Part shown: positions 46,926 through 56,230 of the stretch, in pieces | How the letters are laid out: each line of letters begins with the position of its first letter | Numbering within the stretch: position 1 is the first letter of the stretch | NCBI RefSeq assembly: GCF_029051645.1 | Contig: NZ_JAACFS010000003.1 | Location: forward strand, 310,001 to 374,000 | Direction: 5' to 3' | Source: Bradyrhizobium sp. CSA112 | GTDB lineage: Bacteria; Pseudomonadota; Alphaproteobacteria; Rhizobiales; Xanthobacteraceae | Length of the DNA stretch: 64,000 nt | The notes under the pieces: model-generated | What the model was told of the DNA's origin: nothing | Database searches by the model: none | The model's input: only the letters and a program-made list of their open reading frames with translations | Made by a program: the position numbers and the translations under genes

Positions 46926-48011
46926 ATGGGGTTTCTGAGTAAAGCTAGGACGGCTTACAGGATGAGCAAGGGCCGTCCGAAAGGATGGCAATCGCTGTTG
47001 TGGAACACGGCAATGGCGCGGACAGGACGTGTTGGTCCCTTGATGACGCCGGTTCACGTGGCCATCGAGCCGACGAACGCCTGCAACGCGCAATGCCCGG
47101 TTTGTGAGACGGGCAATTTCACCATGCGGCGACGCAAGGGACTGTTGGACTTCAAGGCCTACAGGACGCTCATCGACGAAATCGCGCCGACAACGACAAC
47201 GCTGATGTACTATTTTATGGGCGAGCCGTTCCTCAACAAGCATTCGTACGACATGATACGGTATGCGCGTGATCGCGGCATCTACGTGGAGACCTGCACA
47301 AACGGTGACCTCGCGGACGCCCAAGGCGTGATCTACTCCGATATCAATAAGATCAGCTTTCAGCTCGGCGGCATGGATGAGGAGACGCACCGGCGATATC
47401 GCGTCCGTTCCAGTCTGGCGAAGACGCACGCCAACCTTCATGCGCTGATCGATCTGCGTCGACGCAATCCGCAGTCGAACGTGCAGGTTGATGTCGGCTT
47501 CATTGTGATGCGTCACAATGAGCATCAGGTGCCGGCGTTCCTGAAATGGGCCAAGGAGATCGGCGCGGATTCTGCAAATGTCATCGATCCCTGCGCGCGC
47601 AATATGTTGGAGGCACACGCCTATCTGCCGAAGGACCGCAAATACTGGTTCTACGACGAGGAGGCATTCGAGCGCGGTGTACTGAAGCCAAAACATCTGC
47701 CGGACAACGAGTGCCAGTGGATATGGAACTCAATCCAGATCAATTGGGACGGCGAAGCCGTGCCGTGCTGCCGGGATCCGAATGGCTTGCACCCGCTCGG
47801 CAACGTGTTCGAGCATGGGCTGCGTGGCGTTTTCAACAGCAAAAAGGCACGCGAGTTCCGTCAGCAGGTGTTGGACAATCAGGGCGCCATCGAAATCTGC
47901 AAGCTCTGTTCGAGCTACGGGCTGCCGACGCTTGAGAAGCCGCGGCCAATCGAGTTCGAAATCCAACGGCATAGCTTCGATCCCGAAAAGCTCGAACTGC
48001 CGACGGTATAA
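46926..48011 (+). CDS. Radical SAM/SPASM-domain protein
   Basis: A 361-residue radical SAM enzyme. The [4Fe-4S] cluster motif is C53-x3-C57-x2-C60 in PTNACNAQCPVCETG. MYYFMGEPFLN is the 'GGE' region and ETCTNGDLA the SAM-contact strand. The C-terminal SPASM-like part has Cys263, Cys281-Cys282, Cys325 and Cys328, enough for a second cluster. Family members in glycan operons catalyse radical chemistry such as epimerisation, dehydration or oxidation; here the substrate is unknown. ATG 46926 is supported by GGAAAGG six bases upstream. Its place between methyltransferases and a membrane enzyme suggests a modification of a sugar or lipid carrier. Confidence 0.88.
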   Translation: MGFLSKARTAYRMSKGRPKGWQSLLWNTAMARTGRVGPLMTPVHVAIEPTNACNAQCPVCETGNFTMRRRKGLLDFKAYRTLIDEIAPTTTTLMYYFMGEPFLNKHSYDMIRYARDRGIYVETCTNGDLADAQGVIYSDINKISFQLGGMDEETHRRYRVRSSLAKTHANLHALIDLRRRNPQSNVQVDVGFIVMRHNEHQVPAFLKWAKEIGADSANVIDPCARNMLEAHAYLPKDRKYWFYDEEAFERGVLKPKHLPDNECQWIWNSIQINWDGEAVPCCRDPNGLHPLGNVFEHGLRGVFNSKKAREFRQQVLDNQGAIEICKLCSSYGLPTLEKPRPIEFEIQRHSFDPEKLELPTV

Positions 48012-48025
48012 TTCACGGTGCGCAT

Positions 48026-49597
48026 TTGGCGTGGCCAGCTGACCAGGCCTTCCTGCTTGCTGCCGCGCAGCTATGCTTCCTTTCGGTGGACGCTGTGACA
48101 TTCCTGCTGGCTTTCGTTCTCTCCGCGGCTGTCTTCCTCGCGATACGTATCTTTCCACTCGGGTCTCATCGAGAACGCGGCTGTGACGCATATTATTTTC
48201 TTATGTGCGCCCGCGCGCTGCGCGAGGATTGGCAGTTGCCCATAAGATTGCCGCCCAAATATCTCGCCGAGCCAGAGGAGCAGTGGTATCCGCCCCTTTT
48301 TCCTGTGCTTATTGCGCTGCTGCCGTCGGCATGGCTCCACCGCCGGCACTGGGCTGTCAATCATGTCCTCGATCTTGCGTTTGCAGGTGGCCTGTTTTAC
48401 ATGACGCGGCACTATGTGGGTGACTTCGGAGCAGCTGCGACAATTCTTGTGTACGCTGCGCAGCCGGCACTGGTGCAGGAATTCGCGGCGCTGACGAGCC
48501 GACCGCTCGGCATGCTGCTTCAGCTAGCAGCCGTCGCGGCTGGCTATGCTTGCATCATCGCAGGCTCATGGAGTGCTGGCGCCCTAGCGGTCGTGGCGGT
48601 CGCCTTGCTCGTTTATGCCCACAAGCTATCGCTGCAATTGTTGTGGTTTTTGTTTCCGTTTCTTGCGCTTGTCATGGGCGCCTGGGAATGGGTCGCCATC
48701 CTTGTCGCCGGCTACGCGCTGGCGGGGGTCGTATGGCCCGGCTTTTTTATGAAGATTCAGCGCGCGCATATCGACATCGTCTCGTTTTGGGCACGCAACT
48801 GGCCACTCCTCGGCGCGAACCCGGTACGTCAGTCGCCGCTCTATGGCGATGGCAAAACGAAGACTTCCTATTACGACAGTGCCGCAGTGCGTTCGGCACC
48901 TGCGTTTCTCAAGACGGTTCTGCAAATTAACATCTTCGCAGTATTCCTTCCGCTTGGGCTCGTCGCGCCGTTGCAAGGCGTGCCATTCGCCGATTTTCTG
49001 TGGTGGTGGGCAACGGGCATCTATTTGTGGGTCGGTGCTACCCATTTCGTCTCGCGTCTGCGCTGCCTCGGCTTGGCCCAACAGTATGTGAAGTTCGGCT
49101 ATGCGCCAGTGCTGGGATTTTTGGCTATTTATCTGCAGGAAACGGCGTCAATCTGGATTTGGTTTGCCGCAGCCGCTTGCGTTGCTGTTCAACTGCGCTG
49201 GTATGTCCTTACTGCGCTTGCTCTGCGAGCAGAGCCTGCAATCCCGCATTCGGACCGGCTCGGTGAGCTATTGCAATTCATCGAGGCGCAGCCTGCTCCC
49301 CGAATCATGGTCTTTCCCTATCACCTTGCCGATGAACTCGCCTATCGCAGCAAGGCGCAAGTACTTTGGGGAACACATGGTTATGACTTCGAGCGAGTGG
49401 AGCCTTTCTTTCCAGTGCTGCAATTTCCGCTCTCTTCGTTGGTCAATGCGTTTGGGCTTTCCCACGTGGTTCTCGACACGAATTTCGCTGCGCCGGAGGA
49501 GCTGCATCTCGATGCAGCGCGTGGCGGCAAACGGATAGGTCGCTTCATAGTCTTCAAAGCGTCGGACGCAATAGCAGCGGTCGACGGTCGCACGTGA
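48026..49597 (+). CDS. GT-C superfamily membrane glycosyltransferase-like protein
   Basis: A 523-residue protein with about 11-12 hydrophobic helices and a soluble C-terminal part of about 110 residues. The first periplasmic loop has RERGCDAYYF (about 49-58), where GT-C enzymes place an acidic catalytic residue (Asp54), and QWYPPLFPVLIALL follows. No further sequence signature identifies it. GT-C enzymes use polyprenyl-phosphate sugars on the outer side of the inner membrane, so it could decorate the flipped glycan. The start is uncertain (TTG 48026, or GTG 48086/48095 with a shorter N-terminus). Confidence 0.65.
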   Translation: MAWPADQAFLLAAAQLCFLSVDAVTFLLAFVLSAAVFLAIRIFPLGSHRERGCDAYYFLMCARALREDWQLPIRLPPKYLAEPEEQWYPPLFPVLIALLPSAWLHRRHWAVNHVLDLAFAGGLFYMTRHYVGDFGAAATILVYAAQPALVQEFAALTSRPLGMLLQLAAVAAGYACIIAGSWSAGALAVVAVALLVYAHKLSLQLLWFLFPFLALVMGAWEWVAILVAGYALAGVVWPGFFMKIQRAHIDIVSFWARNWPLLGANPVRQSPLYGDGKTKTSYYDSAAVRSAPAFLKTVLQINIFAVFLPLGLVAPLQGVPFADFLWWWATGIYLWVGATHFVSRLRCLGLAQQYVKFGYAPVLGFLAIYLQETASIWIWFAAAACVAVQLRWYVLTALALRAEPAIPHSDRLGELLQFIEAQPAPRIMVFPYHLADELAYRSKAQVLWGTHGYDFERVEPFFPVLQFPLSSLVNAFGLSHVVLDTNFAAPEELHLDAARGGKRIGRFIVFKASDAIAAVDGRT

Positions 49598-49610
49598 CAC
49601 AGGGCGCTTT

Positions 49611-51221
49611 ATGACGTTGCCGCTAAGTTGGTTTCACGTGCCTTCCGCAACGAGCAAGTCCTCCTACGCATTTGAAGGCGCGAGAGGACGGATTGAGTGG
49701 CCGACGCGTCATGGATGCAATCTTGGTGGCGCGGGAATTTGGAATTTCCTCTGGCGGCTGGGCGCTCGACCTGCCGAACCAGAGTTGGCGCGGGATGGTC
49801 ATCTTCTGATTGTCCTCGACGGGCCCTTGCCGGAAGCCGCGGCGCGCGAACTACGCGCAAAGATCGAAGGCCGCCGCGGTTGGGTGATCGCCGCAGGCGA
49901 TGCCTCAGCTTTGCAGGGCTTGCTGCCGCAGGGAATAGCGATTGTAGGCGAGACATCTCCGTTTCCGTATGCGGCGCTTGGATGGACAGGGCTCGTCGGC
50001 GATAGCGCGCAAATCATTGCGCCACCCGGATGGCAGTTCTTCCGCGTTACCAGCGGCGACAAATGGGTCGAGACGTTTGGTGATCTGGTCGCATTGGGCG
50101 GCGACCGGCAGAGCCCGGAGCGGGCGCTTCGCATTCCGCTTAAGGCGCCAGCGGCAATCCGCTTGGGGCAGTTAATCCTTCTGAATGGCAATCCATTTTC
50201 TGCGTTGCAGGCATGGCTCCAAGGGCAGGAAGATCTGGAGCCGTGGCTTGCATGGCGTCATGGTGTCTTCTGGCTAGATGAGCAGGTCGAGTTTCTTGCG
50301 GACGCGCTTGAGCGCTTCGGCTTCCCGCTGGCGGAGGCCGAGACGCCAGGGGTAGTTACGTTGCCGTCGACGACCATCGTGCTGCGCCATGATCTCGATT
50401 CGTCGCGCGACATGAGTTTTTTGGCGGCCGCGCAAGCGGTTGGCGTCGGTGCAACGCACGCCGTTTTGCTTGACGCCAATACGGATTTCTGGACCAAAAC
50501 GCTGGCGGCCGCAACGGCTCACGAAGCAGCCTTCCACTATGACACGCTGCGCTCGGACAGCGTTGTCGAGCGCCTTCGCCGCATCGGTGGTTGGCGGCCG
50601 GCGACAGAATATCGGCCGGGGTACCGCACCGTCGCGGGCCACGGCTTGCTCAGGCAAGTACGGGCAGCGCGATCGCGCAGTGTAGGGGTACGGACACTTC
50701 ATCGTCACGCGAGTTTTATCCGCTATCCGGAATTTGTAGACGCACTCGATTATGTTTTTTCCGAGGAGCCCGAGGTTCTTGGCGCGTCAAGCTTCTTTCG
50801 TGGCCAGATCCTTCGGTGGGGAATTGATCGCTGTGATGGGGCACGCGGCACGGTGGGCCAGTTTCCGTCTCCGATGTTTCCTTATTGGATGCCCTTTCGG
50901 CCTGCACATGCGGGCGACGGAGGCAGGCTGCTGTCGGGCTTTGAGAGCACGTCGATGATGGAGTGCGAGCCGGCGCTGGTCGCGCAAATACTGGACTATC
51001 GTCCACGTCGGCTGCGGCAACGTGTGCTAACGCTGTCCTATCACCCGTTCCACGCTCACCGGCCGACCTTCAACACGGAAGGAACGCTGGTGTGGTTCCA
51101 GGAGATTCTGCTTCTACTTAAAGAACAGAATGTATGCGTTCTTTCACTGGCGGAAGTTCTTGCACGTTGTCACCAAGACCTCACAGAGCGAGTGAGCGGC
51201 CGTCATGGGAAATCGGATTGA
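49611..51221 (+). CDS. NodB-fold-like (polysaccharide deacetylase-like) protein with N-terminal extra domain
   Basis: A 536-residue soluble protein. Residues about 255-420 look like the WbmS-type deacetylase fold: RHDLDSSRD (259-267, with Asp261 and Asp263) and AAFHYDTL (His309) stand where NodB enzymes bind metal, and LTLSYHPFHAHRP lies near the C-terminus. The usual H-x3-H signature is not clear. Residues 1-245 form an unassigned domain. It could de-acetylate an amino sugar made by the acetyltransferases here, or have lost catalysis. It is tightly packed between a GT-C gene and a methyltransferase. Confidence 0.65.
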   Translation: MTLPLSWFHVPSATSKSSYAFEGARGRIEWPTRHGCNLGGAGIWNFLWRLGARPAEPELARDGHLLIVLDGPLPEAAARELRAKIEGRRGWVIAAGDASALQGLLPQGIAIVGETSPFPYAALGWTGLVGDSAQIIAPPGWQFFRVTSGDKWVETFGDLVALGGDRQSPERALRIPLKAPAAIRLGQLILLNGNPFSALQAWLQGQEDLEPWLAWRHGVFWLDEQVEFLADALERFGFPLAEAETPGVVTLPSTTIVLRHDLDSSRDMSFLAAAQAVGVGATHAVLLDANTDFWTKTLAAATAHEAAFHYDTLRSDSVVERLRRIGGWRPATEYRPGYRTVAGHGLLRQVRAARSRSVGVRTLHRHASFIRYPEFVDALDYVFSEEPEVLGASSFFRGQILRWGIDRCDGARGTVGQFPSPMFPYWMPFRPAHAGDGGRLLSGFESTSMMECEPALVAQILDYRPRRLRQRVLTLSYHPFHAHRPTFNTEGTLVWFQEILLLLKEQNVCVLSLAEVLARCHQDLTERVSGRHGKSD

Positions 51222-51224
51222 TTG

Positions 51225-52199
51225 ATGATCGACCAAGTAACTGACGCTTTCGCGGCGGCCTGCCCTTTCTGCAAGACAAGCTTCGTCGCTTCGTCAAGTG
51301 GCCGTTGCGTCACGTGCGACGCTGCTTGGCAGAAGAAAGGCCGAGTAGTTTCTTGGCATCCGAACGTGGGGAGGGGCGAACCGCAGCCCGTAAAGTCTCC
51401 TTCACTGGCTCGTAGAATCCGCCTTGCACGTCAGAATCCATGGCTGGTCGGCCAGTATCTCGCAGCGAAAGTCAGTCGTTTTCATCCCTTGCAAGGAACG
51501 TTGTCGCCGCTGGCGGCACTTAGCAGGCGACGGGTTGAGCAATATTATTGCCGAACGCTGACAGATAAAGCGTTGGCGAGCGAATGGGTTGAGGCATTCA
51601 CTAAGGGTCTCGATCTGCCCACCGCTCCTTTCATGCTTGATCATGGTTGCGGTCGTGGTCGGATGACAGCCTTAGCGATACAAAATGGCTACCGGGTGTT
51701 TGGGCAGGAAGTAACTACCCATCCTTGGTGGAGTCGCCTCAATTTCGAGGTGGCACAAGTTGTGCCGCCAAATGCTAGGTACTTACCATGGGCCGACGGT
51801 GCGTTTTCGCTCATGCTGGATGTAGGTGTCATCGGGCATTTCGACTACAGCTCCCTTGCGCAACTCGCCAAGGAAGCCCACCGCGTAATTCGTACGGGCG
51901 GATATTGGATCATCCTCGAAGCTAATAGCGACGGATACGGCGCTGCCGGTCCGCGCAACCACTATGGTCGGCTACATAGCCTTAGCGAAGTAAAATCGCT
52001 CGTATGTCAGGCTGGTTTTGTCATTGTCGATGTCGAATACGAAGGGTTCCGCTCACCGATTCTACCTCGCACCGTGGATTATGTGCGGAACATTCTTTGG
52101 CCGTCGCCGCTAAACTTGAGCGATAGGCATTCTTTCGCTGCCCGTATCACGCAACCTGTCAAGCGATACCTCTGGAGGCTGCGTTTGCAGCGGGTCTGA
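51225..52199 (+). CDS. SAM-dependent methyltransferase with N-terminal zinc-ribbon-like motif
   Basis: A 324-residue protein. The N-terminus has CPFC...C-x2-C (residues about 13-31, in ACPFCKTSF and GRCVTCDAAW), likely a small zinc ribbon. The methyltransferase core has MLDHGCGRGRMTALAIQNG (motif I) and FSLMLDVGVIGHFDYSS. The C-terminal tail (AARITQPVKRYLWRL) is basic. It probably methylates a glycan. It starts three bases after the previous stop (ATG 51225; a TTG at 51222 is also possible). Codon use is slightly more A/T-rich than in upstream genes. Confidence 0.8.
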   Translation: MIDQVTDAFAAACPFCKTSFVASSSGRCVTCDAAWQKKGRVVSWHPNVGRGEPQPVKSPSLARRIRLARQNPWLVGQYLAAKVSRFHPLQGTLSPLAALSRRRVEQYYCRTLTDKALASEWVEAFTKGLDLPTAPFMLDHGCGRGRMTALAIQNGYRVFGQEVTTHPWWSRLNFEVAQVVPPNARYLPWADGAFSLMLDVGVIGHFDYSSLAQLAKEAHRVIRTGGYWIILEANSDGYGAAGPRNHYGRLHSLSEVKSLVCQAGFVIVDVEYEGFRSPILPRTVDYVRNILWPSPLNLSDRHSFAARITQPVKRYLWRLRLQRV

Positions 52200-52201
52200 A
52201 T

Positions 52202-53332
52202 ATGGTTCGTATCTTACTTTTACCCTCGCCGTTTCAATATGTGAATCCGACTTGGGAAAAGCTTCTTGGTCAGCTCGTAGAGGACGGGTCAGCCATCGTG
52301 GTTGGTCCCCGAACCGGAAAGGCTTCGCGCAGCCTTAAGCAAATCATTCGAAATAGCGGCCCTTTCGATGTCGTCATATGCGATCCATGGTTCTTCTTTC
52401 AGTCGCCGTCCATTCCTGAGGAGTATTTGCCTCTCGACATGGGCGAAGTTGATATACCCATTATTGTCTCTTTGATGCAGTATGATTTGCATAATTTGTC
52501 TAAAGAGTTTCTGGACCGAATTGAAGCTAAAGCCGCATGTGCGATTTCTGCTTGCGCAGGGCATGATTTTAAATACGTGCCATCCGAAGACGCATTTCGC
52601 AATGAACCTTGGCTAGAACGATCTGCACATTCGATTTCTTCGGTAACGGCGCTCGGTGAAAAGTTCTTCTTGATACCTCACTGTATCGGATCCGATGAAT
52701 TCGAAAGCAGCGCTAGACGAAAAGCTTTTGACTTGATCGTTCCAGGCGTTGGTTATCATTTTCGGCGATTGGTGCGCGAATGGGCTGCGGAAAAGACGTG
52801 TTTGACTGTGGGCAATGATCGAGACCTGATACAAAAGGTGCTGGGCAGGCTGAGTCATCTATTTCTGTTCGGAAGTAAGCTAAGCTGGGCCAATCAGCCC
52901 GTGGGAATAAAACTGTATCAGCGGCGATTCCGGACGGCGATTTCCCGAGCACGAGTGGCAGTTACTTGCGACGGCTCTATTAGTTACCCAATCCGGAAGT
53001 TCTTTGAGATCCCCGCAGTCGGCACCATTCTCGCTGCAAAGTTTTTTGATCGGCCGGAACGGCTCGGTTTTCTAGCTGGACAGAACTGCTTCAGTTTGAC
53101 GGAAGACAATCTCGACGAACTTGCGGACATTGTAGAGCTTGCGCAAAGCGATTCAGGGCCCGCTTTGCGTGTCCGCGAGGCGGGCCAAACCATGGTCCGC
53201 GACCTGCATAGTGTTTCCGTGCGCGCGCGTCAGCTTCGCGATCTTTGCGGAGCGGTTGCGTCAGGCGATGCCAATGCAATGATCTGGAAAGACGGTCGAC
53301 CTATTCTCATAAAGCGGGTCGTTGAGCATTGA
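52202..53332 (+). CDS. CgeB-like glycosyltransferase-like protein, first of a tandem pair
   Basis: A 376-residue soluble protein with GT-B-like organisation: ILLLPSPFQYVNPTWEKLLGQL at the N-terminus (part), FDVVICDPWFFF in the middle, and the C-terminal core CDGSISYPIRKFFEIPAVGTI (part) shared with its neighbour. KFFEIPAVGT resembles the acceptor/donor motif of CgeB-type proteins. It has more A/T-rich codons than the following paralogue. Donor and acceptor are unknown. It begins two bases after the previous stop and overlaps the next by a TTGA junction. Confidence 0.65.
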   Translation: MVRILLLPSPFQYVNPTWEKLLGQLVEDGSAIVVGPRTGKASRSLKQIIRNSGPFDVVICDPWFFFQSPSIPEEYLPLDMGEVDIPIIVSLMQYDLHNLSKEFLDRIEAKAACAISACAGHDFKYVPSEDAFRNEPWLERSAHSISSVTALGEKFFLIPHCIGSDEFESSARRKAFDLIVPGVGYHFRRLVREWAAEKTCLTVGNDRDLIQKVLGRLSHLFLFGSKLSWANQPVGIKLYQRRFRTAISRARVAVTCDGSISYPIRKFFEIPAVGTILAAKFFDRPERLGFLAGQNCFSLTEDNLDELADIVELAQSDSGPALRVREAGQTMVRDLHSVSVRARQLRDLCGAVASGDANAMIWKDGRPILIKRVVEH

Positions 53333-54450
53333 GAATCCTCGTTCTCGACACCAATGTTGCCTATGCGAATCCGACCGCGCGCGTTCTGTTGTCCGCGCTC
53401 GCGCGCGAGGCAGACATTGTCTTCGGCGGAATTGGCTATGCCGCCGACACTTCGAATTTGCGCGCACTCGAGCGGCGCGTGGGCCGTTTCGATGTCATTG
53501 TCGGGCAGACCTGGATGTTCGGTGCGCCGGGCGCGGGACAATATGGCGCCTTCGTGCCGCGCGATCTGCGGGATTATCCGGCGCCGAAAGTGCTCAACCT
53601 GCTTCAGGTGGACCCTTATGCAATCCCCGAGTACATCTACGAAAGCTGCGTCAGAGGCGCCGACGCCGTTGTCAGCACAGTCGCAAGCCCGCAGTATCGA
53701 ATTCCCGATCCGTGCGCGGCAACCGAGCGCGAGAGTTGGTTCGATCCCGGACTTTATATGGTGCGACATCCCGAATTGATCGACGAGCGCTGGCTAATGC
53801 TACCGCATTGCGCTGCTGAAGCGGAGTTCGTGCCACACGGTGCAGTATCAAAGCGATGGGACGCAATTGTTCCGGGCATCGGCTATCGTTTTCGGAAGGA
53901 GGCACGGGATCATCTCGCCAGTCGGCGAGAATTCTCGCTGGCCTCACTCGACAGTCCCTTGCAGCGTTTTCTCTATTGGGCCACCTCCGATTATCGTGTG
54001 CAGCGCCATATTGACCTGTCGGCCTGGTTTCACAGCCGTTTCCGTAACAGGATTGCCGCGTCCCGCGTAGGCATTACGTGCGACGGATCGGTTGGGTACG
54101 CGATCCGGAAGTTTTTTGAAATTCCAGCGTTCGGTACCTTGCTCGTTGCTCGCTTCTTTCCCGACATGGGAGCTCTCGGGTTCAAAGACGAGGAAAATTG
54201 CTTCGCGGTGGACGATCATTCCCTGGGTCGGCTAAACGAGGTCCTGGGCTTTGCGAAAAGCGATAGTCGCGAAGCGGTGCGGATTTTGAACGCGGGGCAG
54301 GAGATGATCCGCGAGCGACACAGTGCTACAGTCCGTGCACGGCAGTTTCTTGTCCTGCTCGAAGCCCTTTGCCTGGGTAAACTGAGCGGCACGCGATGGC
54401 GCGACGGCCAGCAGATCATTCTCGCTTCAGACGTCACGGTGGCGTTATGA
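53329..54450 (+). CDS. CgeB-like glycosyltransferase-like protein, second of a tandem pair
   Basis: A 373-residue paralogue of the preceding gene. Both share the C-terminal block TCDGS-x-x-Y-x-IRKFFEIPA-x-GT...A-x-FF...LGF...NCF and nearly the same length, but the N-terminal halves differ (VLDTNVAYANPTARVLL here). It is much more GC-rich than its neighbour, so it may have come separately rather than by recent duplication. TTG 53329 overlaps the previous TGA. It is followed by the ABC flippase with an ATGA junction. Glycosyltransfer is inferred from family; not certain. Confidence 0.65.
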   Translation: MRILVLDTNVAYANPTARVLLSALAREADIVFGGIGYAADTSNLRALERRVGRFDVIVGQTWMFGAPGAGQYGAFVPRDLRDYPAPKVLNLLQVDPYAIPEYIYESCVRGADAVVSTVASPQYRIPDPCAATERESWFDPGLYMVRHPELIDERWLMLPHCAAEAEFVPHGAVSKRWDAIVPGIGYRFRKEARDHLASRREFSLASLDSPLQRFLYWATSDYRVQRHIDLSAWFHSRFRNRIAASRVGITCDGSVGYAIRKFFEIPAFGTLLVARFFPDMGALGFKDEENCFAVDDHSLGRLNEVLGFAKSDSREAVRILNAGQEMIRERHSATVRARQFLVLLEALCLGKLSGTRWRDGQQIILASDVTVAL

Positions 54451-56213
54451 TTGCGAAACTTGCCAGGAAACTTCTCGGCGACCTCTGGCACCAGTTCGGC
54501 TGGCGTGCGCCGACACTCGTCCTCCTCATCATTCTTGCCGGTTCGTTCGAAGGCGTTGCGATCTCACTGCTTTTGCCGCTTCTTTCGGTCCTGGGCGTCA
54601 CCGGGGGCGAAGAAGCCCATATGTCGCTGTTCAACGCAACATTCGCGCGAATCGGTCTCGACATGACCCTCGGAACCGTCGTGGCGCTGATCGCCACCAT
54701 CATTGTGCTGCAATATTCTTCGGTGATCGCGCAAAGTTGGTTGTCTGCCACGGTGCAAAGCGGTTACTTGCGCGTTCTGCGGCAAGAAACGTTTCGGCGC
54801 GTCATGCATGCTGATTGGCCGTTTCTGATGAAGCGTTCCGTTGGTGGATTGATCAGTTTCGTGACATCGGAAACGTCGCGCGCCGCGTCCGCGGTTTATG
54901 TAGTCGTACAACTTGTCAGCGCGGTTGTGACCGCGACGATCTTCGTGGTCATAGCTGTCGTGCTTTCGTGGCAGCTTACGTTCCTGCTGCTTGCCGCAGC
55001 CGGGCTTGTTGCGGCTCTCCTGCATCCGGTTCTTCGCTGGTCGCGCGCTCTAGGCGCCGAGACATCGGTTCAGCACGCCCGGTCGTTGGGCTGGCTTAAC
55101 GAGGTGTTTAGTGGAGCCAAGCTGATCAAGGCCACAGCGGCGGAAGAGTATGTTGCTCAGCGCCACAACATCATCGAAGATGACCTTGCCCGCATCCAGC
55201 GGGGATTGTTGCTTCAGCCTCATCTGCTGCGCGTAGTATTTGAGGCGACAGGCATTCTGCTGTTGCTCGGTACCTTGGCGCTTGCGTCCAGGTTCTTCTA
55301 CCTTGAGGGTGGCGTGGTCCTCACGGTAGTGGCATTGTTCATGAGGCTTTATCCGCGTCTCGGCAATGTTCAGCATTTGGTACAGCAGCTATTTATCACG
55401 CTACCTGCTGTGGAGAATCTTGAACGACTTAACCGCGAGCTCGACAGCGCGCAGGAAACTATTGGTCAGCCCGACAATTTGCTTTCGCCCGGCGATATAG
55501 ACATTAGAGATCTTCATCTGCGTTATGATGAGCGACCGGTGTTGCGGGGGATCGACTTGCATCTCGCCGCCGGTGGACATTATGCTTTTGTCGGCCCGTC
55601 TGGAGCGGGGAAGACGAGTCTTGTCGATTGTCTACTTGGTCTCGTCCCCAGTTCGAAGGGGAACATTTGCGTCGGTGGTGTGCCGATGGCCGAAGTAGGT
55701 CTCGCCAACTGGCGTCGGTCCGTAGGCTACGTCACCCAGGAGACGGTGCTCTTCAACATGTCTATCCGCGACAATATCGCCTGGAGCAATCTGGAAGCAT
55801 CGGACGCAATGGTCGAGGACGCCGCACGACGCGCCAATGCGCATGAGTTCATCATAGCAAACCCAAAGGGCTACGACGCGATGATCGGGGACCGGGGCGT
55901 TATGCTGTCCGGCGGGCAGCGGCAGCGCATCGGGCTCGCGCGAGCGCTACTCGGCAACCGCGCCTTGCTTATCTTAGACGAAGCCACGAGCGCACTCGAT
56001 AGCGACGCAGAACAGTCGATATTGGGCGCCATTCGCGCGCTGCGCGGGAAGTTAACCGTAATTATGATTGCCCACCGACTTCCGACAGTTCGCTTCTGCG
56101 ACCGGATTTTTTTGATTGAAGAGGGGCAGGTGGTCGAAGCAGGCGGTTGGTTGGAGCTGATTACCAAGAATGGCCGCTTCTCAAGCTTGCTCGAAGCTCA
56201 GGGAATGCCCTGA
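54447..56213 (+). CDS. ABC-type lipid/oligosaccharide flippase (MsbA/PglK-like half transporter)
   Basis: A 588-residue ABC exporter: six membrane helices in residues 20-320, then the nucleotide-binding domain with Walker A GPSGAGKT (383-390), Q-loop QETVLF, signature LSGGQRQR (487-494), Walker B LLILDEATSALD (Asp511-Glu512) and the H-loop IAHRL. This is the layout of PglK, which flips lipid-linked oligosaccharides, and of MsbA. A flippase of this type inside the operon suggests its product is a lipid-linked oligosaccharide moved to the periplasm for transfer. It is coupled by ATGA to the preceding gene. Confidence 0.9.
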   Translation: MIAKLARKLLGDLWHQFGWRAPTLVLLIILAGSFEGVAISLLLPLLSVLGVTGGEEAHMSLFNATFARIGLDMTLGTVVALIATIIVLQYSSVIAQSWLSATVQSGYLRVLRQETFRRVMHADWPFLMKRSVGGLISFVTSETSRAASAVYVVVQLVSAVVTATIFVVIAVVLSWQLTFLLLAAAGLVAALLHPVLRWSRALGAETSVQHARSLGWLNEVFSGAKLIKATAAEEYVAQRHNIIEDDLARIQRGLLLQPHLLRVVFEATGILLLLGTLALASRFFYLEGGVVLTVVALFMRLYPRLGNVQHLVQQLFITLPAVENLERLNRELDSAQETIGQPDNLLSPGDIDIRDLHLRYDERPVLRGIDLHLAAGGHYAFVGPSGAGKTSLVDCLLGLVPSSKGNICVGGVPMAEVGLANWRRSVGYVTQETVLFNMSIRDNIAWSNLEASDAMVEDAARRANAHEFIIANPKGYDAMIGDRGVMLSGGQRQRIGLARALLGNRALLILDEATSALDSDAEQSILGAIRALRGKLTVIMIAHRLPTVRFCDRIFLIEEGQVVEAGGWLELITKNGRFSSLLEAQGMP

Positions 56214-56230
56214 TCCGTGTACCCGATGAC

